Assembly (NCBI GenBank): GCA_001017865.1
Contig: LATQ01000300.1
Coordinates: 1-25,928, forward strand
Direction: 5' to 3'
Origin: Rhodococcus sp. IITR03
GTDB lineage: Bacteria; Actinomycetota; Actinomycetes; Mycobacteriales; Mycobacteriaceae
DNA length: 25,928 bases
The notes below the pieces were generated by a model, which saw only the letters and a list, made by a program, of their open reading frames with translations, was not told the origin of the DNA and ran no database searches. A program made the position numbers and the translations under genes. This document shows, in pieces, positions 8,114-16,069 of the stretch. The stretch's first letter is position 1, and every line of letters begins with the position of its first letter.

Positions 8114-9454
8114 ATGTCGCATCGTGGGCCTTCAGCTGTCGAGATCATCTTGTCCGTGGCCGAGCGTGCCGAGCTGACGCGCAGAGCCGAGTCGGCGGAC
8201 CGGCGGCAATCCGAGCGGGCGCGCATCGTGTTGGCCTGCGCCGAAGGGGCGTCGAATGCCGGCGTGGCACGCGAACTCGATCTCGCGGTGGCGACGGTGG
8301 CGAAATGGCGGCGCAAGTTCGCCGCCGACCGACTCGACGGCCTGGCCGATGTCGGGCGCAGCGGGCGCCCGAAAGCGGAGCTGGTGCTCAGCGAGGACGA
8401 GCGCGCGCAGCTCACATCGTGGGCACGAAGAGCGAAAACCGCTCAGTACCTTGCAATGCGAGCCAAGATCGTGCTGCGCTGCGCCGAGGGTGGGACGAAC
8501 AAGCAGGCCGCCGCCGATCTCGGTGTCGACGAATCGACCGTGGATCGGTGGCGGCGGCGGTTCATCACCGGTCGGCTCGGTGGACTGGTCGACGAGCCCC
8601 GGTCGGGCCGGCCGCCGTCGATCCTGCTCGATCAGGTCGAAGACGTGGTCATCGCGACCTTGGAGTCGACGCCCGGCAAGGACACCCACTGGTCCCGGGC
8701 GTCGATGGCCGAGCGCACCGGACTGTCGAAATCGACCATCGGCCGGATCTGGCGCAAGTTCGACCTCAAACCGCATCTACAGGACTCGTTCAAGCTGTCC
8801 ACCGACCCGCTGTTCGTCGAGAAAGTCGTCGATGTTGTTGGCTTGTACCACAATCCACCCGAGAAGGCGGTCGTGCTCTGCGTGGACGAAAAGTCCCAGA
8901 TCCAGGCCCTCGACCGGTCGCAACCGACCCTGCCGATCATGCCCGGCACCCCCGAACGTCGCACCCACGACTATCTCCGGCACGGCATCACCAGCCTGTT
9001 CGCGGCACTCGACATCGCCGACGGCACCGTCATCAGCGCACTGCACCGCCGCCACCGCGCCATCGAATTCCGCAAGTTCCTGATCACCATCGACAAGGCC
9101 GTACCCCGCGACCTCGACGTGCACCTGGTGTGCGACAACTACGCCACCCACAACACTGATGAGATCAAGGCCTGGCTGGCCCGGCATCCCCGCTTCCACG
9201 TCCACTTCACTCCGACCGGTTCGAGTTGGATGAATCAGGTCGAACGCTGGTTCGGCCTGCTCACCGACAAACTCATCCGCCGCGGCGTCCACACCTCGGT
9301 CGAAGCCCTCGAAAAGGACATCACCGCATGGATCGACGAATGGAACGACAATCCGCGCCCCTTCCGCTGGACCAAGACCGCCGACGAGATCCTCAAGTCT
9401 CTCGCCGACTATCTAGCCAAGATCAACCCCACCAGCACTACAACAGATCAATAA
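8114..9454 (+). CDS. IS630-family DDE transposase with a duplicated N-terminal HTH module
   Basis: 446 residues, complete. The catalytic RNase H-like domain shows [10 protein letters not shown] (Asp258), LVCDNYATH (Asp341) and [11 protein letters not shown] (Glu377), the DDE triad with IS630-type spacing. Upstream are two homologous modules of about 78 residues, roughly 11-87 and 90-168, each with an E-R-A-x-L-T start, an IVL-x-CAEG core, an HTH ending in W-R-R-x-F and a closing RSGRP, followed by a further HTH ([19 protein letters not shown]). Family members are usually about 340-380 aa; the duplicated module explains the extra length. It cuts and pastes the element at TA sites. The frame is clean and several long ORFs on other frames are shadows of it. 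Confidence 0.93.
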   Translation: MSHRGPSAVEIILSVAERAELTRRAESADRRQSERARIVLACAEGASNAGVARELDLAVATVAKWRRKFAADRLDGLADVGRSGRPKAELVLSEDERAQLTSWARRAKTAQYLAMRAKIVLRCAEGGTNKQAAADLGVDESTVDRWRRRFITGRLGGLVDEPRSGRPPSILLDQVEDVVIATLESTPGKDTHWSRASMAERTGLSKSTIGRIWRKFDLKPHLQDSFKLSTDPLFVEKVVDVVGLYHNPPEKAVVLCVDEKSQIQALDRSQPTLPIMPGTPERRTHDYLRHGITSLFAALDIADGTVISALHRRHRAIEFRKFLITIDKAVPRDLDVHLVCDNYATHNTDEIKAWLARHPRFHVHFTPTGSSWMNQVERWFGLLTDKLIRRGVHTSVEALEKDITAWIDEWNDNPRPFRWTKTADEILKSLADYLAKINPTSTTTDQ

Positions 9455-9465
9455 CTAAACTGTTC

Positions 9466-9484
9466 AATTTCTGACGCAGCACAC
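9466..9484 (-). repeat. Right terminal inverted repeat of the IS630-family element
   Basis: On the minus strand it reads GTGTGCTGCGTCAGAAATT. The following TA (9485-9486) is the second copy of the target duplication. Confidence 0.9.
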
Positions 9485-10054
9485 TAGAAGTCGTGTCTGG
9501 AGCTCGCGGCCAGCCGAGCCCACTGGTTCCAGTCGTGGATTCTTGGGAACCTTGATCCCGTCAAGTTCGTCCTTGATCTCCTCGACTTTCGTCCAGTCCG
9601 ACCGGGCAACGTCCTTGACCTGTATCCCACCGACGATGAGCAGCCCGATGGCAAGGCGATCAAGAGTCTGCGCCAGTTGATAAAGCGTGTGCTCCGCGGT
9701 CATCGCCGCCTTGAGGTCCGCCTTCGGTCGATCATCGCCTTCAGATAGTCATCCGACGACGCTGTCCCCTGGCGATCAAGCTTCGCCAGATCCCGGCTGC
9801 CTTCGACTGCCGGGTGTACCGCGACTGCGCATGCTCCGTCGCCGACAACGACGCCGCCACCAGAGCTCCCGAGGTGCCGCGCACAGCCTGGATCAAGTAG
9901 TCGGCGATCAACGTGAGGGTCTTCCAGTCCGAGTACCCGGCCCACCAAGGAAAACCGTTCCCGCCGTACACATCCAACTGATCAACCAGATCGTCCGCGA
10001 ACCGATCCAACAGAGAAGTCGCCGGCTTCACCCACCCCAGATAGTCATCGACCA

Positions 10055-10349
10055 TCACGCTAGTCTACGAAGAAGCAACGGCGCTGCTCCGCGCCCTTCC
10101 CAAGGACATCCGGCCCCGGAAACGCGACCGTCCCCGCACCGAAGTGCGGGGGCCGGCGGCGACGCAGGAGTGTGATCGCGGATATCCCAGGCCGGGATGA
10201 GAGCGGTCAGCTTCATCGGGAACGGGTACCGGACCGGGGCGTCGATGACCACTTCGATGACCGCAGTCTGCTCGTCGTCGACGCTGACGATGACCGTGGC
10301 ACCTCCGCGTTTGATCCTGACCTGTTCGCCGGACTACACGAGAATTCAC
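10055..10349 (-). pseudogene. Small hypothetical protein, one frameshift near the start
   Basis: Read from a GTG at 10349 (GTGA overlap with the stop of the previous gene) the frame breaks within 30 bases; in the neighbouring frame the protein continues RIKRGGATVIVSVDDEQTAV, IEVVIDAPVRYPFPMKLTAL, IPAWDIRDHTPASPPAPALR, to a TGA at 10057-10055. The first 45 residues look like a small beta-rich domain; the C-terminus is Pro/Arg-rich and probably disordered. Unrecognised. The stop overlaps the ATG of the HEPN-like gene as TGATG, supporting an operon and this 3' end. Confidence 0.45.
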
Positions 10350-10453
10350 CTCTGTCGGGGAGTCTTCCATCCTTTCAACACGCGCGCCGCAGTGGCCGCG
10401 CAGAACCCGAGCAGGGCCACGGACGCGAAAGCGCGGCTGCGGAACCAGTTCAT
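10346..10453 (-). CDS. Very small membrane protein (35 aa)
   Basis: Reads MNWFRSRAFASVALLGFCAA followed by TAARVLKGWKTPRQR. One hydrophobic segment (about residues 9-24) is flanked by basic residues. The ATG at 10453 overlaps the stop of the preceding ORF as TGATG, and its own stop overlaps the next gene's GTG as GTGA; such tight spacing suggests real, coupled translation. No family recognised. Confidence 0.5.
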   Translation of the reverse strand: MNWFRSRAFASVALLGFCAATAARVLKGWKTPRQR

Positions 10454-10593
10454 CACCGCGAACGGGCTGGAGAGATTCGACCGGCCTGCCGCTCGTAGCC
10501 CAGCTCTTGCAGGCACAGGATCACGTTCTTCGTGATGGTCCGGGCGATCATGGCCGCCGCGATGGTGACGATGGCAGTGGTGAACAGGTACAT
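10453..10593 (-). CDS. Small membrane protein (46 aa), first of a coupled operon
   Basis: Starts MYLFTTAIVTIAAAMIARTI and continues TKNVILCLQELGYERQAGRI. One predicted TM helix (about residues 3-18) then a basic cytoplasmic tail. The ATG has a TAGGGA site 6 bases upstream, one of the better RBSs here. Its TGA overlaps the next ATG. Function unknown; the order of tiny coupled membrane proteins followed by larger unknowns is common in conjugative or plasmid modules of actinobacteria. Confidence 0.5.
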   Translation of the reverse strand: MYLFTTAIVTIAAAMIARTITKNVILCLQELGYERQAGRISPARSR

Positions 10594-10674
10594 GGTGATT
10601 CCCTACCGGTCAGAACGCTGCGGAAGCTCTGCAGCGCCGGCAATGCTGGCTGACAGCTTCTCCCACCTCGCCCG

Positions 10675-10821
10675 GTGATCCAGTGGGTCGTGGGGACCCC
10701 GACCGAATTCGCGGGCGTGTACAGCGTCGAACACCAGGGGACGAAGAGCGTGCACCGGGACGGCCCGATTCCCGACGGCTACTCCGTCGTCGCGTTTGCG
10801 CTGGCGGTGACGCTGCAATGA
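10675..10821 (+). CDS. Hypothetical protein fragment (48 aa)
   Basis: GTG at 10675 gives VIQWVVGTPTEFAGVYSVEH, QGTKSVHRDGPIPDGYSVVA, FALAVTLQ, then TGA. It reads like the C-terminus of a larger protein, perhaps with its N-terminal part lost. The opposite strand is also open (10896-10603) and ends just before the 10593 gene, so the strand choice is not certain. Confidence 0.35.
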   Translation: MIQWVVGTPTEFAGVYSVEHQGTKSVHRDGPIPDGYSVVAFALAVTLQ

Positions 10822-10919
10822 CAGGGCTGAACGGGAGTCCCGTTTGCGAACCACCGTGTCGAGCTGCTCACAATCGTTTACCGCGATCTCCGGCACGACA
10901 CCGGCTACACGACACTCTG

Positions 10920-11366
10920 TAGATCACCGGGGTGGCTCTGCTGCCAGTGCTGTTCGCGGCCGGAACCCTGCTCAGCGCGCATTACCTGGACGAGCGCCGC
11001 CGATCCGTCATCGGGGATGTCCTGAGCAATTGGTACTTCGTTGCTGTGTTCGGGTCCGTGGTGATCGTGCCGGTCCTGGTGGTCTCGCTCTGTGGGGCCG
11101 CAGCGCTGTCCCCGTTGGTTCTGTCTCGGGCGTCTGTTGGCGACGGTGGGGTATACGGCAGCGTTGCTGGCTGCTGGTGCGTTCACCTACGCCGGTGTCG
11201 CCGAAGCGTTCTCCGGTGGCAGGCCCCCAACAGCTGGACACCGTCACTGTCCGTAGTTGAGACCCCCGTGTTCACGACGCCGTTCGCCGTGATCGCCGCT
11301 GCCAACATGCGGGTGCTCATCCGGCTGTGGACACGAGGACCCTCGACACAGAGCAACACCGCCTGA
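10920..11366 (+). pseudogene. Multi-pass membrane protein, frameshifted
   Basis: The frames join as ITGVALLPVLFAAGTLLSAH, YLDERRRSVIGDVLSNWYFV, AVFGSVVIVPVLVVSL, LLATVGYTAALLAAGAFTYA, GVAEAFSGG, then VVETPVFTTPFAVIAAANMR to a stop at 11366. That is three or four TM helices separated by charged loops. At least one break (11224-11228) is repaired by one C in a run of five. Preceding sequence in frame (ELLTIVYRDLRHDTGYTTL) suggests it begins about 100 bases earlier, but no clean start is visible. Family unknown; may belong to the same plasmid-type module as the minus-strand small membrane proteins. Confidence 0.45.
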
Positions 11367-11509
11367 AGCCACCGCACTCGACCGCCGGCCCGTGGTGGTC
11401 CGATCATGTTGATTCGGTGGTGCCCGCACACACACCTCGCACAGGAAGCATGCGCCGCCCTTTACTCACGAGTGCCGGCCACTTTCGCGGAGTCACGAAA
11501 CACTGTATA

Positions 11510-13251
11510 TTACCGAACTGGTGTTTTTCGCCTCTCCCATGCATGAGTCATGAACTCCTCGAGTGCCCGGTCTGCTTGCGCTTCGCTGATACGGATGACC
11601 TTGCGATACGCCGCCCCTAATGGGCTGCTGAAGGAGTCGACCCAGGCTGCGCATTCTGTGGCCACGATGAAGATTGACACCCTCAACGCGTGGGTGCGCC
11701 CCGTGTATTTGGTCTGATCGTCGGTCGCCGCGTGTTTCTGAAGCGCGACGAGTGCGTCTTGAGCGACGTACCAGTTTCCCTGGGTTGATCCGTGGGCGAA
11801 CTCACCAAGAGCACGGTTTAGGAGGTTCAGTCGACGCAGGCCTGAAGCTTCGATCCAGTCGCGGGGTGTGGATTTTGGGTTGCTCTCGATTTTGGCTGCA
11901 CGAGTCGGGTTTCGCCGCCAGGTGCGTGCACGTGCGACCTGTTCGATCACGCACCGCAGGCAACCCATGCCTCGGCTGTCGTCCTCGAGCCACAGCCATT
12001 CGGCCGATCGAAGCGCTGAGGCACAGACCGCGAACGCGTCAGCTGCCGCTCGACGATCGGGCTCCTCTCGTAGCCAAATTGCGAGCATCGCGGCCATTTC
12101 GCCGGCCAGCACCGCTTCGGTTTCGGTCCGTTCGATCGAGTGACTACCGAACCTGTCGCCGAGGGTCTTCTGTTCGTGCTCGAAGGAAATGGAAGCAGCT
12201 GCGAGTGCACGAAACCGGTGTGCCCCGAACCCTAAAATGGGCCACAATTCCTGCGGCTCCTCCGGCTTCCTGTTCGCGCGCAGCGCGGCGGCGACCCGTT
12301 CGCGACCAGTCACCAAGGCGCCGAGCTGATGTTTTACTGCTGGCAGCCGGAAAGTGGTGGGAGTCATCGGCCATAGGCACGCATTCAGGTCCGGCAGCAT
12401 ACCGCTTGCCGGCATCATCAGGGGGACAGAGTCGATATTCTGAGCTAGGTTTCGCCGACCTTTGGCGAGTGCGGCCTCCAGCAGGCCCGTGTGCACATGG
12501 TTCAAGCTGACGAGCAGTGCATCGCCGATAACTTCCATCAGTTGGACATGCTCGCTGGACGGGGAGTCGTTGACACATGCGATATCGAGCCACACCAGCG
12601 GCATCAACGCGCCACGTGCGTGCAGCAACTCGCTCATGCTGCCGAACAACTCCCCGACGGTGGGTCCCAGCATCGATGGGAGTGCACGCGAGGTACTCCA
12701 CAGGCGGGTGTACCAGGTCGTGGTGTCCTCGCCGGCCTGTCGCGTCATCCCTGTGTTGAACTCCAGGTTCGACGACCACCGGTCCATCTGGTTCGCGCAA
12801 TGATACTGGCACCGATCGGCTGCAGACTCAGGAGCAGACGAACTGCGGAGGCAGTGCTGTCCAAGCCCCACGCCAGATGTTCGAGCCACGTTCGTCCGGG
12901 ATGGGACGGGAACCGTCCTGCGTGCGCTCCAAGGTCCTCAGCAGCAGCGCTGAGCGGGAGGTGGGATGTCAGCAGCGGAAGCATGACGCACTGCATCATG
13001 TTCCCCACTTCGGTATTACGCTGCAGGCGTTGGTTGTGTCGCGAGATCAGCGCCTCGGCGACACCGTCATGACCGCGCTCACGCAGAGCTTCCTCGAATC
13101 CCTCTACGGTTGGCGAGACGCGACGTCCGCGTCGCTCAGCGTTTCCGGCTATCTTCCGCATCTCTCGTTCACGGGCACGGCGGGCCGTTCGCGGCCGCAC
13201 CTTTCTCCGCTCATGCCGTTGACTCAACGTGCCGTCATCGCCTTGCTCCAC
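11510..13251 (-). pseudogene. Large unknown protein (about 580 aa), one frameshift
   Basis: Two frames form one protein: GTG at 13251 (AAGGA about 10 bases upstream), VEGFEEALRERGHDGVAEAL, LTSHLPLSAAAEDLGAHAGR, TWLEHLAWGLDSTASAVRLL, SLQPIGASIIART, then, after adding one C near 12791, QMDRWSSNLEFNTGMTRQAG and on to HAWERRKTPVR at 11510. The rest, 430 residues, is clean. It is highly helical with no TM segment. RLNLLNRALGEFAHGSTQGN near residue 470 has R-x6-H within the L-x-E-F-x-H-G wording seen in some HEPN-like domains; this is a weak hint only. Follows a nuclease gene and a small ORF on the same strand, so possibly one operon. Confidence 0.6.
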
Positions 13252-13296
13252 CGATCTTTTGTCCTTTGTATTGTCGCTCTGTGACTCTAATGCCTC

Positions 13297-13584
13297 TCAC
13301 CCTGACAGCGGCGCGAGACATCTAGGTGCACAGACTGTCTCGATCCACGCACGCACACCGGCAGTTTGAGGGACCGGGAGCAGTCGGGCCCCGATACATG
13401 CTGCAGTGAGTGCGGCCCTTCTGTGCTTGGCCTCGGCTCGTAATCTCTCAACATTGTCGCCGAAGCGCAGAAGCACGCTGCTGTGGTCTCGGTGGTCGCG
13501 TCCGCTCACTGTCCGCATCGTGTCGGCGACGCTTGAAAACTGGACAGTTCCGCTCCTCCGGAAGGAAACCTGGGTGAACCCCAA
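13297..13584 (-). CDS. Small hypothetical protein between the nuclease and the 580-aa protein
   Basis: The frame contains MRTVSGRDHRDHSSVLLRFG then DNVERLRAEAKHRRAALTAA. FGDNVERLRAEA resembles the opening of XRE-type HTH domains, but what follows does not complete such a domain, even allowing one missed base. The 95-residue ORF starts at TTG 13584; the ATG at 13518 is an alternative after GGAGGAGCGG (about 30 bases upstream). It is 58 bases after the nuclease stop and 46 bases before the next start, so position suggests a regulator or small partner. Weak call. Confidence 0.35.
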   Translation of the reverse strand: MGFTQVSFRRSGTVQFSSVADTMRTVSGRDHRDHSSVLLRFGDNVERLRAEAKHRRAALTAACIGARLLPVPQTAGVRAWIETVCAPRCLAPLSG

Positions 13585-13642
13585 CTACCGGAGGTTCCCT
13601 GCCGACCCGAATTGCATGTAGACGCGGAAGTGGAATCCGGCT

Positions 13643-14884
13643 TCAGTCCTGATTCGCGTCGACAACGACCTGGAAGGAGTCCAGGCACGGCATCGCCTCG
13701 ACAGCGACCGGGAGCGCAGCACCGTGGTGGACGGTTCCGTATCCCTGTGCGGTGACCGTCCACTCGGCGGACAACTCGACCGGCGGATGTGGATGGTCGA
13801 GAAACAGCACGATATCGGAGTCGTCGCTTTCCCACGCAGGGTGTGGGCGCAGGTGTTTCAGGTCCACGGTGATCTCCACTGCGCCGTCGATGTTGCGCCA
13901 GGACACCGGATAGTCGACGGGACGGAGGTCATCTATGTAGCTGGAGTCGAACGCATAGGGGTCCTCGGGGGCTGGTAGCACCGGAGGAAGAAAAAGATCC
14001 ATCTCGAAACGTTCGGGATGTTGCCAGCCGAGTCCGAGCACACCGTCGATAGTGATGATGACCTGCACCTCGTGCAGGAATGCCTCGCTGTTGTTGCGAA
14101 CCCGCAGTCGTAATCCCGGCCAGGAGGTGGCAGCAAGGTGCTGCAGGGACGTCGGCCATCCGGCACGTACGGTTTTCTCCCAGCGTTCGAGACGTTCGTC
14201 GAGTTCTTCCTCGCTCTGAGGTGCTTTCGCCACCGGCTTCCACCATGGAAGTGTAGGTGTGTCGATGTGGCGCTCGCGCAGGCGTGCACGTGCCGTGCGG
14301 GCTCCCTCCTCTATCCACCATTCGAGGAGGTCGTCGGTGTCGGTGAGATACCGGGCAGCGCCGCAGATTTGGAGGTCGATATTTAGTGGTCCAGGCTCCG
14401 AGTCGATGTCCAGATATTGCCGGCGAACCGGGGCCATGGGTGGTCGATCGAGAATCCCGGCGATGCGTTCGAGATGAAAAAGATCAACCGTGATCGCCTG
14501 CGCTTCACCGAGGGAGCGCAAGTTTTCACGTTCGCCAAGCCGCAGCTCCTGGTTGGTGACGAACACGAACCCCTCGGGGTCGTGGGTCACGGCTTTGTTG
14601 AGATCGTCGGCGAACTTGCTTGCGATCGTGGTGAAGCTCTGCTGGCCTCGGGGAAAGTACACGGCCATGATGTAGCGTTGCCCATCCTTGGTGCACGTCG
14701 CATCGCGCCCACCGTCCTTACCACCGAGTGGGTGCGACGGGTCGATGTCCTGATAATTCTCGTGCGCCACTATCTGAGCGGCCAATCGTTCGGACGGAGC
14801 CTGTTCCAACGTCCAGCCGAGCAGTCGATGCCATGTTTCGTCAATCCTGGTCACGAGCGCCATTGTCGCTGCCGAGGGCGACAA
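13643..14884 (-). CDS. PD-(D/E)XK-like nuclease domain protein (413 aa)
   Basis: N-terminal about 150 residues: Glu42 in IVAHENYQDIDPSHPLGG, then KDGGRDATC (Asp61), IMAVYFPRGQQSF, ASKFADDLN, GFVFVTNQEL and LFHLERIAGILD. This E...GGRDA...beta-strand order is that of the Mrr-like restriction endonuclease fold often fused or linked to phage-defence genes; the usual Q-x-K after the Asp appears as AVYFPRG, so the lysine is not obvious and catalysis may be altered. Residues 170-413 are a beta-rich domain (LRLRVRNNSEAFLHEVQVII... AEWTVTAQGYGTVHHGAAL), perhaps a binding module. Frame intact. Starts at GTG 14884 or ATG 14863 (MALVTRIDETWHRLL, which fits the fold better). First gene of a possible three-gene minus-strand set; divergent from abiEi. 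Confidence 0.6.
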   Translation of the reverse strand: MSPSAATMALVTRIDETWHRLLGWTLEQAPSERLAAQIVAHENYQDIDPSHPLGGKDGGRDATCTKDGQRYIMAVYFPRGQQSFTTIASKFADDLNKAVTHDPEGFVFVTNQELRLGERENLRSLGEAQAITVDLFHLERIAGILDRPPMAPVRRQYLDIDSEPGPLNIDLQICGAARYLTDTDDLLEWWIEEGARTARARLRERHIDTPTLPWWKPVAKAPQSEEELDERLERWEKTVRAGWPTSLQHLAATSWPGLRLRVRNNSEAFLHEVQVIITIDGVLGLGWQHPERFEMDLFLPPVLPAPEDPYAFDSSYIDDLRPVDYPVSWRNIDGAVEITVDLKHLRPHPAWESDDSDIVLFLDHPHPPVELSAEWTVTAQGYGTVHHGAALPVAVEAMPCLDSFQVVVDANQD

Positions 14885-14987
14885 GCCTGGCGGGAGTCTC
14901 GGATGCGGTCAGCCTCCCTCACTTGCGCCGGATAGTCCGGTCACCGCCGAGGAAGCGCACCGCACTCGACTCGAAGAACGCTGGTGC

Positions 14988-15017
14988 ACATTTGTCCCAC
15001 CTTGCCGGGACAAACGT
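14988..15017. promoter_or_regulatory. Inverted-repeat operator upstream of abiEi
   Basis: ACATTTGTCCC (14988-14998) and GGGACAAACGT (15007-15017) are inverted repeats with one mismatch and an 8-base spacer. A third half-site, ACATTTGT (15032-15039), lies immediately before the ATG at 15043. AbiEi antitoxins are known to bind inverted repeats in their own promoter, so this is the expected autoregulatory operator. TACATT at 15031-15036 could be the -10 of a leaderless transcript. The site could also affect the divergent nuclease gene. Confidence 0.6.
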
Positions 15018-15042
15018 GCCATTTACCGGGTACATTTGTGAC

Positions 15043-16039
15043 ATGGAGACGCACATCGACACCCTCCGGGAAGTCTCCCAGGCTCAGCGGGGCTCATCAC
15101 CACCGCTCAAGCCGCCGAACTCGGAGTCAGCCGTAAACGGATGAGCGAGTTCGCAGCGGATGGCCGGATCGAACGTCTCCGCCAGGGCATCTATCTCGTA
15201 ACCCCGGCTCCCGAGGATGAGCATCGGCCGCTGCGGATGGCATGGTTGTTGCTCGATCCGACCCGATTCGTATGGGACCGGCTCGACGATGACCTCCCCT
15301 CGGGGTGATCTCGCACCGCAGTGCCGCTCGGATGCATCGCCTCGGGGACATCGACGCCGACATCGCCGAACTGTCCACGGTGCGGCGTATCCGGCTGCGC
15401 CTACCCCACACCCGGCTGCACACCACGAAGCTGACCTCCGAGGACTGGACGGTGGTCGACGGTCTGCCGGTGACCACGGCGGTACGCACCATCGCCGATC
15501 TTGCCTCCATCGGCACCGACGCCGGCCATCTGGCCGGTGTCGTTCTCGATGCTCTGGTCGCCGACCACACCACCGCCGAGGAGGTCGCCGCCGTCCTCGA
15601 CGCCCCTGCCCCCTCGTACGGGTACCGCAACGGCACCGAATTCACCGCCGCGCTGGTACGCACGACCGGGGTCTCCCGCAACATTCACGCGCTCGCCGCC
15701 CTCGATCGTTCCCCTGCGACCGACACTCTTGAGCGGGCATCCGCCCTGCTCGCCCGGGTGCTCGCGCAGCACCTCGACGACGGCGGGCCCTCGTACGCCC
15801 CTCTCGACACGGTGCTCACCTATATCGAGTCATCGCAGACACCAGGACCGAAAATCCTACTGCCCGAGGCGGACCCGACACGATTCGCCGACATCCTCGC
15901 CCTGGTGGCCAAGCAGTTGTCCGACTCGTCCGGCGAGCAGGCGAGTGGTCCGGGAAGAACCGCACGCGATCAGCGGCGAACCGGTGCCCACGACGATCAC
16001 CACCAGGACAGCCGAGACGACGAGCAGCAGCAGCACTAA
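15043..16039 (+). pseudogene. abiEi: Type IV antitoxin AbiEi, two homopolymer frameshifts
   Basis: AbiEi is the transcription-repressor antitoxin of the AbiE abortive-infection system; it has an N-terminal winged helix (AbiEi_4) and a C-terminal antitoxin domain. ATG 15043 gives METHIDTLREVSQAQRG, then in the next frame LITTAQAAELGVSRKRMSEF, AADGRIERLRQGIYLVTPAP, WLLLDPTRFVWDRLDDDLPS, then, after a second break, VISHRSAARMHRLGDIDADI, LPHTRLHTTKLTSEDWTVVD, GLPVTTAVRTIADLASIGTD, with helices to SDSSGEQ. Adding one C at 15093 and one G in the G run at 15302-15305 gives a single frame of about 330 residues with all expected elements. The last 30 codons (Asp/His/Gln-rich) overlap a minus-strand hydrophobic ORF. 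The gene is preceded by an inverted-repeat operator. Its toxin partner lies convergently downstream. Confidence 0.8.
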
Positions 16040-16069
16040 CAGCACCACCCACCGAGGTATGCGCCGGAG

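Larger units (their letters stand above)
8068..9484 (+). mobile_element. Complete IS630-family insertion sequence, 1417 bp
   Basis: Terminal inverted repeats GTGTACTGCGTCAGAAATT (8068-8086) and its counterpart at 9466-9484 match at 18 of 19 positions. The element is flanked by a TA dinucleotide on each side (8066-8067 and 9485-9486), the target duplication of the IS630/Tc1/mariner superfamily. One intact transposase gene fills it. Intact ends, intact transposase, and exact restoration of the host gene on removal indicate a recent insertion. Confidence 0.93.
7544..10055 (-). pseudogene. Unknown HEPN-like protein gene (about 365 aa) split by IS630
   Basis: Without the insertion (8068-9484 plus one TA) the gene reads continuously from MVDDYLGWVKPATSLLDRFA to ILDADRNQWFQ. 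Across the insertion site the two halves join in frame as ELQTRL-LAPLGNLDQYGPED. Two further breaks, near 9795 and 9725, are each fixed by one G or C (SKAARDLAKLDRQG; MIDRKADLKAAMTAE). The protein is mostly helical with a short hydrophobic helix (IGLLIVGGIQV). WLRETRNASTHRAP contains R-N-x3-H, the signature of HEPN ribonucleases and related domains of toxin and defence proteins; the codons are at 7985-8002. This is inference from one motif. The ATG at 10055 overlaps the previous small gene as TGATG, so it belongs to a coupled operon starting at 10593. Confidence 0.6.

Noticed and set aside
8132..9292. Several ORFs of 170-284 codons on other frames of 8132-9292
   Set aside because: Shadows of the IS630 transposase, which has all family motifs; the shadows are Arg/Pro- or Ser-rich without domains.
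11674..12510. Plus-strand ORF of 278 codons
   Set aside because: Arg/Pro/Ser-rich antisense shadow of the 580-aa minus-strand protein, which has natural composition.
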